A stretch of 64,000 bases of DNA from Dryas octopetala (lineage: Eukaryota > Streptophyta > Magnoliopsida > Rosales > Rosaceae), in the NCBI GenBank assembly GCA_963921425.1, contig OY992835.1, forward strand, positions 5,642,001-5,706,000, given 5' to 3'. The translations under genes were made by a program, and so were the position numbers. The notes beneath the pieces are model-generated. The model was not told the origin of the DNA and made no database searches. It worked only from the letters and a program-made list of their open reading frames with translations. Below, in pieces: positions 11,422 through 22,592 of the stretch; the first letter of the stretch is position 1, and every line of letters begins with the position of its first letter.

Positions 11422-11424
<3 letters not shown>
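11025..11424. mobile_element. Palindromic MITE, unit 1 of a six-unit cluster
   Basis: A near-complete hairpin of about 400 bp. The outer arms read CTCCTTCTGTTGAAGTATAC and, reversed from the right, CTCCTTCTATTGAGGTATAC, with pairing continuing through TCGTTTTGTATCGATC and ATTAGCCAAATC. It has TA microsatellites on both sides, so the insertion site was a (TA)n run. No coding capacity. Closely related to unit 3. Confidence 0.85.
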
Positions 11425-11454
<30 letters not shown>

Positions 11455-11458
11455 TATA

Positions 11459-11818
11459 CATGGTCTTTCCATTAAGGGCTTATTTAAGGGATCCTTCATG
11501 GGGTTCACTCCATAAAGTATTTTTATAATCGAAATTATCTATTTTTTTAGTCTCCATTGAAAAATCATCTTTTCAAAAATTAGAAAAATTGGAAACTATT
11601 TGACCGTTGATTAAATAGTCACAATTTCAAGTGTTTATTGAAACATTTTGTTCGTCTATTTGTTTCATCACAATTAGATATCTTAATGATTTCTGATTTG
11701 TCTAATTTTTTGTAAAAATGATTTTTGAAGAGACATTAACAAAATAGATGGTTTAGATCGTTGAAATACAACATAGAATGAGCCTCATGAGGGATCCCTT
11801 AATGAAAGAGGTTTGAAT
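11459..11818. mobile_element. Palindromic MITE, unit 2
   Basis: The left end TCTTTCCATTAAGGG and right end CCCTTAATGAAAGAGG are inverted copies. The middle shares the core words of the other units (GACGAACAAAAT; AATTTTTTG). Flanked by TA runs. More diverged than units 1 and 3. Confidence 0.75.
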
Positions 11819-11836
11819 AGATATATATATATATAT

Positions 11837-12238
11837 ACAGGCTCTTTCTATTGAGGTATATCTCAACTTATTTATGTTGAGGTGTGACCTTGTTGGGGCC
11901 CACACAAGTCGTTTTGTGTCGATCCGAACCGTTTGCAAGGATCATCTTCATTGATAGATCATCTTTGCAAAAAATTAGCCAAATCGGAAATCATTTGCCT
12001 ATCTAACTTTGATCAAACAAATAAACGGTTTCATCGAAAATATTTGGTTCGTCCATGTATTTGATCAAAGTTAGATAGGCAAATGATTTTCGATTTGGCT
12101 AATTTTTTGCAAGGATGATCTATCAATGGAGATGTAAAAATTGAACGATTCGGATCGACACAAAACGACTCATGTGGGCCCAATAGAGTATACCTCAACA
12201 TAAATAAGTTGAGGTATACCTCAACAGAAGGAGCATGT
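11837..12238. mobile_element. Palindromic MITE, unit 3
   Basis: About 400 bp and very similar to unit 1 along its whole length (CAGGCTCTTTCTATTGAGG at the left, CCTCAACAGAAGGAGC at the right, the same inner sequence). It lies between TA microsatellites. Confidence 0.85.
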
Positions 12239-12247
12239 ATATATATA

Positions 12248-12690
12248 GAAGTCTTCTAATGAGGGATCCCTCATTTAGTGTTAAATGAGGAATCCCTCTG
12301 TGGGGCTCACACGAGTCGTTTTGTGTCGATCCGAACCGTTCATTTTTTACATCTCCATTAATAGATAATTTTTGTAAAATATCAGCCAAATCGAAAATTG
12401 TTAAGATATTTAATTTGAATCAAACAAATGGACGAACAATAAGTTTGTCTCTAAACACCTAAACTTTGACCGCTGAATCAAACGAGTAAACGGTCTCCGA
12501 TTTGATTGATTTTTTTACATGAATGATCTATCAATGGAGATGTAAAAAATGGATGGTTGAGATTGACACAAAACGACATATGTGGGCCCCAAAGGGGGAT
12601 CCTTCATTTAACACTAAATAAGAGATCCCTTATTGGAAGGCCCCTATATATTAAATGAAAGATCCTTTATTGGAAGACCCTTATATATAT
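12248..12690. mobile_element. Palindromic MITE, unit 4, with a partial second right end
   Basis: The left arm GAGGGATCCCTCATTTAGTG pairs with CATTTAACACTAAATAAGAG on the right. Inner parts share TCGTTTTGTGTCGATC with units 1 and 3. After the right end (12644), a shortened copy of that end (ATGAAAGATCCTTTATTGGA) is repeated up to about 12686, next to a TA run. Confidence 0.75.
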
Positions 12691-12706
12691 ATATATATAT
12701 ATATAT

Positions 12707-13024
12707 GGAAATTTTCAAGTAAGGATGTCCTTACTTTAAAAAAAGTAAGAACATCTTCTTTGGATCTACAATTCAATGATTGGAACCTTCTATATTTTAG
12801 AATATCATTTAAAGATCACCCTTACAAAAAATCAACCAGATCAGAAATTGTTTAGCCAATTTATTATAGAAAACATCATTTCAATTTTATTTGTCTGTAC
12901 AGTTTAGATGACCAAACAATCATCGATTTGATTGATTTTTTAACAGGGATGAACTTTGAGAAGGAACCTAAAACATGAATGGTTCTAATCATCAAACTGC
13001 ATTGACAAGTGTTACACAGAGAAG
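12707..13024. mobile_element. Palindromic MITE, unit 5
   Basis: A diverged member. The left part AATGATTGGAACCTTC is mirrored by GAATGGTTCTAATCAT on the right, and ATCAACCAGATC by GATTTGATTGAT. It has TA runs on both sides. No coding capacity. Confidence 0.65.
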
Positions 13025-13045
13025 ATATATATATATATATATATA

Positions 13046-13406
13046 GGCCTCTTCCATTGTGGATTCCATAAATAATTTTATTTATGAGATCCATTATAGA
13101 GCTCACTCCATATGGTATTTCAACGATTTGAACCGTCTATTCTTTAGGTCTGTACTCAAATATTATGTTTGCAAAAAATTAACCAAATTAGAAATTATTT
13201 GTCTATCTAACTTCGATCAAATAAATAGACGAACCAAATATTTTTGACAAAATCGTACTTTTTATTTTTTTTATTTTTATTTTTTTATCAAAGTTAGATA
13301 GACAAAAAATTATTTGATTTGGATTGTTGAAAAATTACAAGGAGTGAGCTCATTCACCTCATCCCACAAATAAGCTTAAATATTGGATCCCACACTTAAA
13401 GGGGCC
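13046..13406. mobile_element. Palindromic MITE, unit 6
   Basis: The left end GGCCTCTTCCATTGTGGA and right end CACACTTAAAGGGGCC pair in part. The centre has AACTTCGATCAAATAAATAG facing CAAAGTTAGATAGAC. Flanked by TA runs. A fragment of a further unit starts at about 13418 and is cut off near 13455. Confidence 0.65.
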
Positions 13407-13455
13407 TATATATATATAGAGGAAGCGTCAAGTGTGAGATCTCACATTTAATGTT

Positions 13456-13984
13456 AAAGCGATGGGAGAAGAGCATGTCAAGGGTTGGGGTTTTCAAATA
13501 AGGGTTTTGAAATTCGAAGCAATTGAACCCAAACTTGTATACCAGTAGAAAGAGCATGTCGAGGGGAGAAGAATGAAACTAGAACCACTTCAATCTGTCG
13601 CCGGCAATGACGGAGGTAAGTCTCGGACCTTCTCGGTGTTGATTCACCGTCTACGGTGGTCAGATGGAGAATCGGAGACCACCATCGTGCTTAAGACGTC
13701 GAGAGGAAGAATACTTGGGTGGTCCAACATTCCAACTCCGTCAGAAAAGGCAGATCGCCGGTCGGAGAAGCTGCGGCCATTGTGGCTTTGATCTACCACC
13801 GTGATTGATTGGATGGAGAATCCGAGCACACCATCGTGCTCAGGACGTCGAGAGGAAGAAGGCTGGGGTGGTCTGGCATTCCAACTCCGCTACAAAAGGC
13901 AAATTGACGATGAGCACCACCGATCGGAGTCGCGGCGATCTGGGCTGTTTGGGCATGATTCGGGCCGAGTGAAGACAAAGGAAG

Positions 13985-14028
<44 letters not shown>

Positions 14029-14260
14029 TGAGAAATGAAACAGATTAAGTGACTAGGGCTATAATCGAAAAATCAAAATAAAAGGGGGTCAAACCTAGCT
14101 AGGTGTTAGTTGACGAGGGGGTTTTGGGAAAGTTTAAGTGACTAATAAGGGGTTTTAAATTAGTTTTATTAAGGGTGCGGGTTTTGAAATAACTAAGCTC
14201 TAATTAAGGGGTTTTGAATAGTTTACTATATTATGAACATGAGTTAGAATGAGCTTCAAA
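13456..14260. repeat. GC-richer block with a 150-bp direct duplication; possible gene fragment
   Basis: Two copies of a segment with AGACGTCGAGAGGAAGAA / GGACGTCGAGAGGAAGAA lie 150 bp apart (about 13656-13757 and 13806-13907). Open frames of 72 and 76 codons run through them but match nothing I know. A (GA)n run follows at 13988-14026. The outer parts repeat GGGGTTTTGAA/GGGTTTTGAAAT words. The block may be a non-autonomous element carrying a gene scrap; the ends are not resolved. Confidence 0.4.
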
Positions 14261-14567
14261 AATTATGGCCGCCTGATGCAGTGAGTCGTACATCGATCTC
14301 AAGAAATTCAACGACTCTTTTATTTATATATATATATTCGCATATAAAGTAGCAAGTATCCCATAAGTTTTCTAATAAAATAAGACTATATATCCACATT
14401 TATGAACATGCAAATTTCTTCCGTTTAGCACTTAATAAATAAATTTTATTTTGTACATTGTAACTCACCAAATTTCTTACGGTGATCCAATACAAAGTGT
14501 GGTAAAAAGCTTATAAAAATGGAAAGTTTTTTTTCACAACCCTTATTGTATAATGTATGTGTACTAT

Positions 14568-15728
14568 TGTTATGGCTAAAAATGCTTCCCGCCATATGCT
14601 AAGCTAGGATTCGCTTAACTCATAGCATACACAAATCTGAACGCTGGTGTACTAAGAAATGAAGGGCGTGCTACCAAGTAATGTTGTACTTGGAACAAAT
14701 ACAATATAAATCTCAAAGTGGTGTAAGATCAAATGATGTAACTAAATGATAAATAAAAATAAAAGAAAGATAATGAAAATTGACTTCTAATCAAAGGATT
14801 GCACTGGATTCTTTTAATTATCTGGGCATTCCAGGACTTTAAGTGCTAAAAATCCTTGGATGAGTGTTCATTGACGTTTAATGTTTGCTTAAGAAATGTC
14901 CATAGTGCGTGTAGTTAAGTGCAAGATTGATTAAACCCAAATGGACAGAGAGTTGAGAAAATAGATCTAAAGAAAGCTAGAGAAAATCTAGATATGACTA
15001 GTCAAGATCAAACAGTTGTGAATTCTCTCACCGATCTAGCCAAGGTTGAGCGAATAATCCATAAAATAAAATAAAAAGAAATGCATTAAATGTAAATTAT
15101 TCAAACTCAAACTTCCACTTTGATTGATGTTCGAATCTCAAGAGAGATATACATTCAATGAGGGAAATTAATGCCAAACTAAAAAGTAAATGCTAATAAA
15201 AGCAAATTCGGACCAACTAACTGCATAAATCAGGATCGGAAATCACAATTCTGAATAATCAAAATTTAAATGAAGAACAAAATCAGAAGAATTTGATGAG
15301 TAGACAAAATGAAGTAATTGATCAAGCCATTGTTAGAAATATGCGATTTGCAGAGGTTTTTTGTGTGAGAGTTGTTGGAGAGTGAGCCTTTGGCTTTAGC
15401 TTTTCTATTTATAGTCAAGTCAAGGTTCTGAAAACCCTAAGCAAAGTGTCCTTGGATCATCCCACGTGTAGGGTACTGAACAGGCTTGGAATTTGTACTT
15501 ATCCTTCCATGACAGCTGCCATCCAACATTTATCAGCTTTACAAGACACGTGTCTTCGCATAATTGGCTCAATCTATAACCTTCTTGGTTTGGTATAGCC
15601 GAGAGTAAATCCATTCGCCAAGGAAAATCAAACTTCCTAAAGACCTAGGCCTTGCGAATTTGGGCCTTAAAACTGGGCTATCTATTCCTTTGGGCTCAAT
15701 TTTCCTTCTGAAAACTATGGTACAAACA
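14568..15728 (-). repeat. 3' LTR of the gypsy element
   Basis: 1161 bp; on the minus strand it begins TGTTTGTACC and ends GCCATAACA. A TATA box (CTATAAATAG read on the minus strand) lies at 15405-15414. It matches 26403-27495 over most of its length. The polypurine tract next to its inner edge (15729-15740) fixes it as the 3' LTR. Confidence 0.85.
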
Positions 15729-17740
15729 TTGCCCCCCAAGTATGAGTATCTTTTAGCTTGATCTAGCCGAAAGAACAAAGACTTTATTATACTTTACAGA
15801 GCCGAGCGAACGAAAATGATCGCAAGCAGAAGGACCTGGCGAATATCCTTGTTTTATATTTGGCTTAAACGAAAGGTACGTTCGCCAAAGAAAGAAACAT
15901 CTCAGCCTCATTAAATGCTTGCAGTAGCTTTTTCGCATGCTTCAAGACACGTGTTATGGTCTAACTGGCTATGTGTCTCTTTGGATGTTCAGAAGCTGCG
16001 TCACCTCTTTTCTGTTCTGAAACCCTAGGCAGTGTGTCACTTTGTCTCGATTTTGCAGCTGCAATTAAAATATGGCCGCCATTTTCCTTTTAGATCATTA
16101 ACTTCACAGATTCTGAGGCTCCTTCTGATTGTTTCCGCATACCACCTTTCCAACTTCTCATCACGTCAAATCAATTCAAAAAAAGTATTCTTTTAAAACA
16201 CTTGATTACCCAAAACCGACTCTTCAATTTTGCAAACTTATTTTCCATCCCTTTCATTCCCACTCTTACGCTACCAAGTTTTCAAATTCTCCAACTTTTT
16301 GAACTCTCTGTGTTTTTCATCTTTTAGAGCAAAATTTCATTTCTTCATCTAATTCCTTCTGTTCAAATGGCTCAAGTCAGAGAAATTGTTTCTTCAAAGA
16401 AGATGGGTGAAGAAGCCAAAGCTTTCAATGACGCAATCGCCCCATTACTGTCCCCTGAGGCATTGTTGGAGGCTAAGAGTGAAGTTATCTCATTTTCTAG
16501 CATCAGTTTCGCAAGAGAGCCTGGTTTCATGGCGGCCTTGGGTCTTTACTTCAGGAACAAAATGCCAATCCTCGTGGAAGAAATCATGAACACCCAATTT
16601 GTGGATCACTCCACATTCTATCATGGTGGGCTCTAGGGAACTTGGGTATCAAAGAAACCTCAGACTGTGTGGCCTACCTCTGCCCTGAATTATGAGTGGC
16701 TTCGATGGTATAAACGAGTCGAAGCTGAAAAATCGGCAATATGGGAAGCTCTCGGTATCAGAGACGCCATCGCCTTATCAACCAAAGCCCTAACTTTTGA
16801 TCGCCCATTCCTCGCAGCAGCTCTATGTTTCTGGTCATCAGCCATGAACATTCTATACCTTCCCTATGGGTCACTTACCCCAACTATGTTAGATATGGCT
16901 GCCATTTTTGGGTTTAGACCACATGGTAATTTCATCTCCCCATTCTTTGAAGAAGAGCTTGACAAGAGCGAAGATATCAAAGTGAATTGGCGACATGTCT
17001 TTAGAAGGGATGTTAAAGCCTCTCGCACAGTCTGTAGTTACGAAACATTTGTCAAGCACTACAATCGAGGAAAAGGGGCAGTGACTAGGGGTGGGCGTTT
17101 AAACCGGAAACCAGGTGCACCGAATCAAACCGGAGGGAAAAAAACTGTAAAAAACCGCTTTGACCAAAACTGGTCAAAACTGGACCAGATCGGTCCAATC
17201 CAATTTCGGTTCCGGTTTTGCACTTCACAGTACTGGACTGGACTAGATTGGACCGTTTAATTAATATGTATTTTTAATTTTTATATATATTTAATTTTTA
17301 TACAATTTGTATACACTTTATAAACATTTGTATACACATTTTTACACACATTTTACACATTTTAGGTAATAAAATTAATATTAACCTAGCTATATTTTAG
17401 ACCCTAAAATATATTTTATATAACCATATGGCCTATATTCTATATATATAATAATGTTTTAGTATATAATTTTAGTTATCCCTTTTATAATAAAAGTAGT
17501 ATATTCTCTATACTCTATAATCTATATACTAAACCCTATATACTAAAATTATTATAGTTCTAGGATATAGTATATAGTTAATTAGTTATAAACTTCAAAT
17601 AGAGGAAATTATGTATTAGGGTTTAAGGTTTAAAGTTTAAAGGAAACCCTATAATCTAATAATCTATACCGTAAACCCTAAAAGTAATAAGTATATAACA
17701 TATATAACTAATAACTATATAAGTACATAAGTATATCAAC

Positions 17741-18560
17741 CCAATTGAAACCCCAATTAGACTCATCGTCAACTATAACCCTATATCCTAATACATTATA
17801 ACCATATACCCTAAACTATATTAATTAGTTAATTACTCTACACATATATTATATATAAGTAATAAGTATATAAGTATATATAATTATATAAGTATATAAA
17901 CCCAATTGAAACCCTAATTAGACTCATAGTCAACTATAACCGTATACCCTAATAAAATTATAACTATATACCCTAAACTATATTAATTAGTTAATTACTC
18001 TATACATGTATTATATATAAGTTATAAGTATATAAGTATATAACATATATAACTATATAAGTATATAAACCCAATTGAAACCCTAATAAAACCCCAATTA
18101 GACTCATAGTCAACTATAACCCTATATTCTAATACATTATAACCATATACCCTAAACTATATTAATTAGTTAATTACTCTATAATATATTATATATAAGT
18201 AATAAGTATATAAGTATATAAACCCAATTGAAACCCCAATTAGACTCATAGTCAACTATAACCCTATACCCTAATAAAATTATAACTATATACCCTAAAC
18301 TATATTAATTAGTTAATTACCCTATACATATATTATATATAAGTAATAAGTATATAAGTATATAACATGTATAACTATATAAGTATATAAAGTATAAACT
18401 CAATTGAAACCCCAATTAGACTCATAGTCAACTATAACCATATACCCTAAATTATATTAATTACTCTATACATATATAAGTAATAAATATATAACATATA
18501 TAACTAATTAACTATATAAGTATAACTATATAACCACAATTGAAACCCCAATGAAAGTTA
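17741..18560. repeat. AT-rich tandem repeat of about 140-175 bp inside the hAT
   Basis: The anchor CCAATTGAAACCCC/T recurs at 17741, 17902, 18071, 18224, 18400 and about 18538. Between anchors are shared words AATTAGACTCATAGTCAACT and ACCCTAAACTATATTAATTA plus (TATAAG) runs of varying length. About six copies. CCCTAA words within it resemble telomere repeat but occur once or twice per unit. Confidence 0.85.
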
Positions 18561-18874
18561 AAAACCCAATTTAATTACACAAAGTAGTTAAGTGTCTAAA
18601 GTGACTTAAGTCACAAACACAAACTCAAACAGTCAAACTAAAACAGTTTGACACTTTGACTCAAAGACTTCAAAGTCTCAAATATACTTGGCAGGGTTTG
18701 GGGGTCTGGTTTATTGAGCAATACCTAAACTGAGTCCAAGTCTAATTGCCAGGCTTACACTACTACTGATCTCTTCCATTACATCATTCATTGGACCTAG
18801 CTACTTCCATTCCTAGTCTCAAACCCTCACGACGCAGGCTCACTTAGACACTTACGCAGACTCACCTCACTCAC

Positions 18875-18985
18875 GCAGACAGCAGACTCACCTCACTCAT
18901 GCCGTCGCGATCTTCCTATCGCAGACAGCAGACTCACCTCACTCATGCCGTCGCGATCTTCCTATCGCAGACAGCAGACTCAAAC
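18875..18985. repeat. 46-bp tandem repeat inside the hAT
   Basis: GCAGACAGCAGACTCACCTC starts at 18875 and again at 18921, with a partial third copy at 18967. The two full copies look identical, so the duplication is recent. Confidence 0.9.
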
Positions 18986-21224
18986 TCCCTAACCATGTGT
19001 CCGTTGCCGAGTCGCCGAGTCGCCCTCGCCATCTTCCTCTCTTCCCGTCGCCATTGCCGTGGTGATCTTCCTCTCTTGATCTCTCACTCTCTCGGCGCCT
19101 CTCGATCTCCCCTCTCGATCTCGATTTTGGAGGAAGACGAAGAGAGGTTCGATCCATGAGCTATGGGTCTGTGAGAACCGCCATTTTCATATAGTTGTAG
19201 ACTCTCATCTCTCGTCTCTCATATCTCACTCTATTACAGTATTATTGATTTTGGGTTAGGGGTTTGATTTAGGGTTTGATTTGGGGTTTGATTTGGGGAT
19301 TTAGGGTTTGATTTGGGGTTAGGGATTTACTGATTTTGGGTTAGGGGTTAGGGATTTACTAATTTTACAGTAAAGTCAAACGATTGTGGTTGTCAAATCC
19401 AATTTGGGTTTTGTTTTTCATTAGAAATTTTTCTCTGGGATGTATGTATTCAATCAAATGGTGTTCAGTGTCGAATTTTAAAATGGTTTGTTTCTTCATT
19501 TCTTGGTTGATTTGGGGTTGTGAATTGTGATTGTGAATCTGTTTGGTGGCTTGGTGCAGGTTCTGAAATGCAGACTCCTCACTACGGGGTCGGATGAAGG
19601 GATTCAAAAGACAGCATGGATCGGGGAGAGGGGAAATTTGACGCAGTGCAATTTTTGGTCCAGCCCCAAACAGTGCACCGAACCAAATTGAAACTGTTAC
19701 AGTTCAGTTTTGTCCAGTTCTGGTGCAAAACGTACAGTTCTCAGCACCGGACCGAACTGGATAACCTCCACCAGTCAAGTGCACGGTTTGGGGGGAGAAC
19801 TGAATTGGACTGGACCGTGCCCACCCTTAGCAGTGACTGATCACAAATATTCAGCTTTCTTATCCTACTGGCTACTGCGCAAAAAGTAACAACGTTGTGC
19901 ATGAGTTTGTTTGCCTGGCCAATGCCTTAGCATCAAGCCGAACACTCGCTCTAGGGCCCTTCGTACTAGCCAATCTCTACCGCTGTTTGCGAGACATTAC
20001 CATGGGGCGAATGAACCAAAATGTAGGTGGCCCCTTATGGATATTTCAACTATGGCTGCAAGCGTACTTCCCTCAATTTCGCACAAAACCCAATGTTGAA
20101 TTCCCAAGTGATGAAGTGATTACCAACTTCATTATTCCTTTATCTTTAAGGTCTCACACAGTGAAGGAGTGCTTCAACTTTCTTTTCTCCCAGACGAACA
20201 TTCCTGAAAGTCTTCCAAACTTATGTCTTCCGCCATCATCCCCTCTGCCTATCCATTGAAATTGATGGAACTCTCCCAACATATCCTGGTGTGTTGGAGG
20301 AAGCCAACCAAATATGGGTGGGCATTTTACTTAACAAGGACTTGCCTTGAGGGAGTCCCTCGCTCGTAGCAGACAAGTTACAAGTTTATAAGGCTGAGGC
20401 GAAGATCTATCAACCTTACTTTGTTGCTCGTCAATTTGGTTTTTGTCAACTTCTTCCATTCTTTTATTTTAATTCTGCCAACAATCTTTCCTCTTGGCAA
20501 ATAGACTACATCAAAGCAGCTTTCTTTGATAAGGTGAGAAACTTCTACAGAGCGCTTCGTAAAGATGCATGGTCTACGCTTGCCAAGAAGTTGCTCAGGC
20601 TTCAACCAAGGAAGATTAACTATCATGTAATGGCACCCTTCACCACTTGATGATAGGGAAACTACTCGTGTCCTCGCTCTTGACAGCATTCCTTTTAAAT
20701 CCACCAATGACAGAAAGCCCAAGGATTATAAACCGCCTATTATACTCAATGAAGCGAAAATAAAGGCAAAGACCACAGCGTCAGAACAACCAACTGAAGA
20801 AGAAGATCCGCCAGCTGAGGAAGAGATGAGCGAGAAGGAAGAAACCATCGGGCAAGTATTGGATGCTCATAAAAAATGAAAAAAGAAGATGAGGGAAGAA
20901 TCGGTAGCCTGAAGAAGAAAAGCTTGCCAATTCTCCCCAACCATTGATTAGGCAAAAGAAACACAAGGGGGAAACGGACAAAAGCTCCTAAGCACCATCT
21001 GCTGCCGCTACAACCAACTTACCATTAAGTAAGAAAACTCAATTTATTTTGAATGTACTTTTAATATGTAAAACTGCCATATATATACTTATCATGTAAC
21101 CCCCCATTTTTTTATTATATATTTTTTTTATATATACAGAACCCTCACTATTTATTAGGAAGAGCTGCCTAATGGCTCATTCTTGTACCATACATTGGAT
21201 AGCCCAGAAGCTTTTAGGCTTTAA

Positions 21225-21440
21225 AACCAAGACAAAGAGAAAGAACAGAAAAGAACAAGAGAAGAAGAAGAAGAAAGAGAAAAAAAAAAAGAGAAACGAA
21301 GAGAAGAAAGACAAAAAAGAAAGGAAGAGAAGAAAAAGAAGAAGGAAGAAAGACAATTGGCGAAAGCTAAAGAAGAAGAAGAAAGAAAAGAAGAGGAAAA
21401 GAAGAAAAAGGAAGAAAAGAGAGAAAAAAGAAGACAAGAA
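21225..21440 (+). repeat. Polypurine (GA/AAG) run within the PMD gene
   Basis: About 215 bp almost free of pyrimidines on the plus strand, made of AAGAAG/GAAAAG words. Read in the PMD direction it gives a Lys/Glu/Arg-rich coiled-coil region. The opposite strand gives Phe/Ser/Leu-rich artefact frames. Confidence 0.8.
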
Positions 21441-22592
21441 AAAGCTTCGACTTCAAGTTCCCAGCCGAAACCTTCTCCTATTGAAACTGATGTTCGCCAG
21501 GTAATTTTTTCAACTTGGGTTCTTTTAATCATTTTAAGCTTCCAATGCCCATCATTCTTTTTCCTTTTTCAGGGCGAAGACACTACTGCTGCCAGTGAAA
21601 GGAATGATGATGGCCAACTAATCAGACTGCTATCGCCAGATATGTCTGACTTTCCACACTTTGAGGTTTGTCATCTTTCGCCCTAGGTTTTCATATATTG
21701 TGGTCCTCCATATGTGCCAAAACTCAATAACGGTCATGAGGTATATTTTTGCTTTTATAGATGTTTTTATTTTCTTCTAACGCATCCTTACCATCATTAA
21801 TATTTTTATATACATTGCTCAGAATGTGATTGCTGGCAATGAATCAACAGGCAAGGGCTTAGTCCAGATTCTTGCAGTTAAGCCTCTTCAATCGTACTCG
21901 CCACATTCCCAACATCTTACCCTTCCTCAACGGTAGTTTATACTCAACCTATCCCTTTTTGTCTTCTTGCTTTTGAATCTTAACCCCTTCGTCTCCTTAG
22001 CAGGATGAACCAACCTCATGAATATGTCCCAACTAACAACCAACCCCCTACTTCAAACGAACCATTGCCTCCAACTCCCCCTTTCATTGAAGGGTTGGCA
22101 ACCTCTGAGATGATTAACAAAGTTGTCTCAAGCGAAGACGTTTTTGAACGAACTCAATCTCCTCCTCCTTCAACTTCGCATGTGCCAACTCCAACTCCTT
22201 CGCTCAAAGTTTATTTCCCAGTTTCCAATTATTAATCAGTTCTAATTGCCTTTCTCTTTCACAGGCACCACCAGGCTCTCTTACTCGCCTTTAAGAACTT
22301 CTAACCCTGAATTTGGACGAAGATAGTGGCGATGATCAAGTGCCCTCATCTCCAGTTGTATGGATACCTTCTTCTGATGACATTCGCTCCACTTATGAAG
22401 AAGTCAAAAACATGCTGGCTCGCCCTTTCGCCAAGATTGTAGATCCATTAGTTTTCGAGTCTTTCTACACTGCTCTTGGAATCTTGGCTGGCGAAGGACT
22501 CTTTGGGAAGATGAAGGAGTTACTCAAAATCCATTCTTCAAAAACAATGACAGCTTCAGCTACGACATACCCTTCGCTAAGTTCCTCACACA

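Larger units (their letters stand above)
17086..19829. mobile_element. Non-autonomous hAT transposon inserted in the PMD gene
   Basis: The 2744-bp element is flanked by an exact 8-bp duplication GCAGTGAC (17078-17085 and 19830-19837). Its termini are TAGGGGTGGGCG at the left and, reversed from the right, TAAGGGTGGGCA. Subterminal regions are packed with short CCGGT/GGTCCA/ACTGG words in both orientations, typical of hAT transposase binding zones. The inside has no hAT transposase. It holds an AT-rich tandem repeat (17741-18560), a 46-bp tandem repeat (18875 on) and a GC-richer stretch (18890-19160) that may be captured genic DNA. Confidence 0.9.

Noticed and set aside
17380-18560. CCCTAAA words as an interstitial telomere
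   Set aside because: Words are irregular and explained by the longer tandem unit inside the hAT element.
21177-21532. Minus-strand Phe/Ser/Leu-rich frames suggesting a membrane protein
   Set aside because: Antisense of the polypurine run in the PMD gene.
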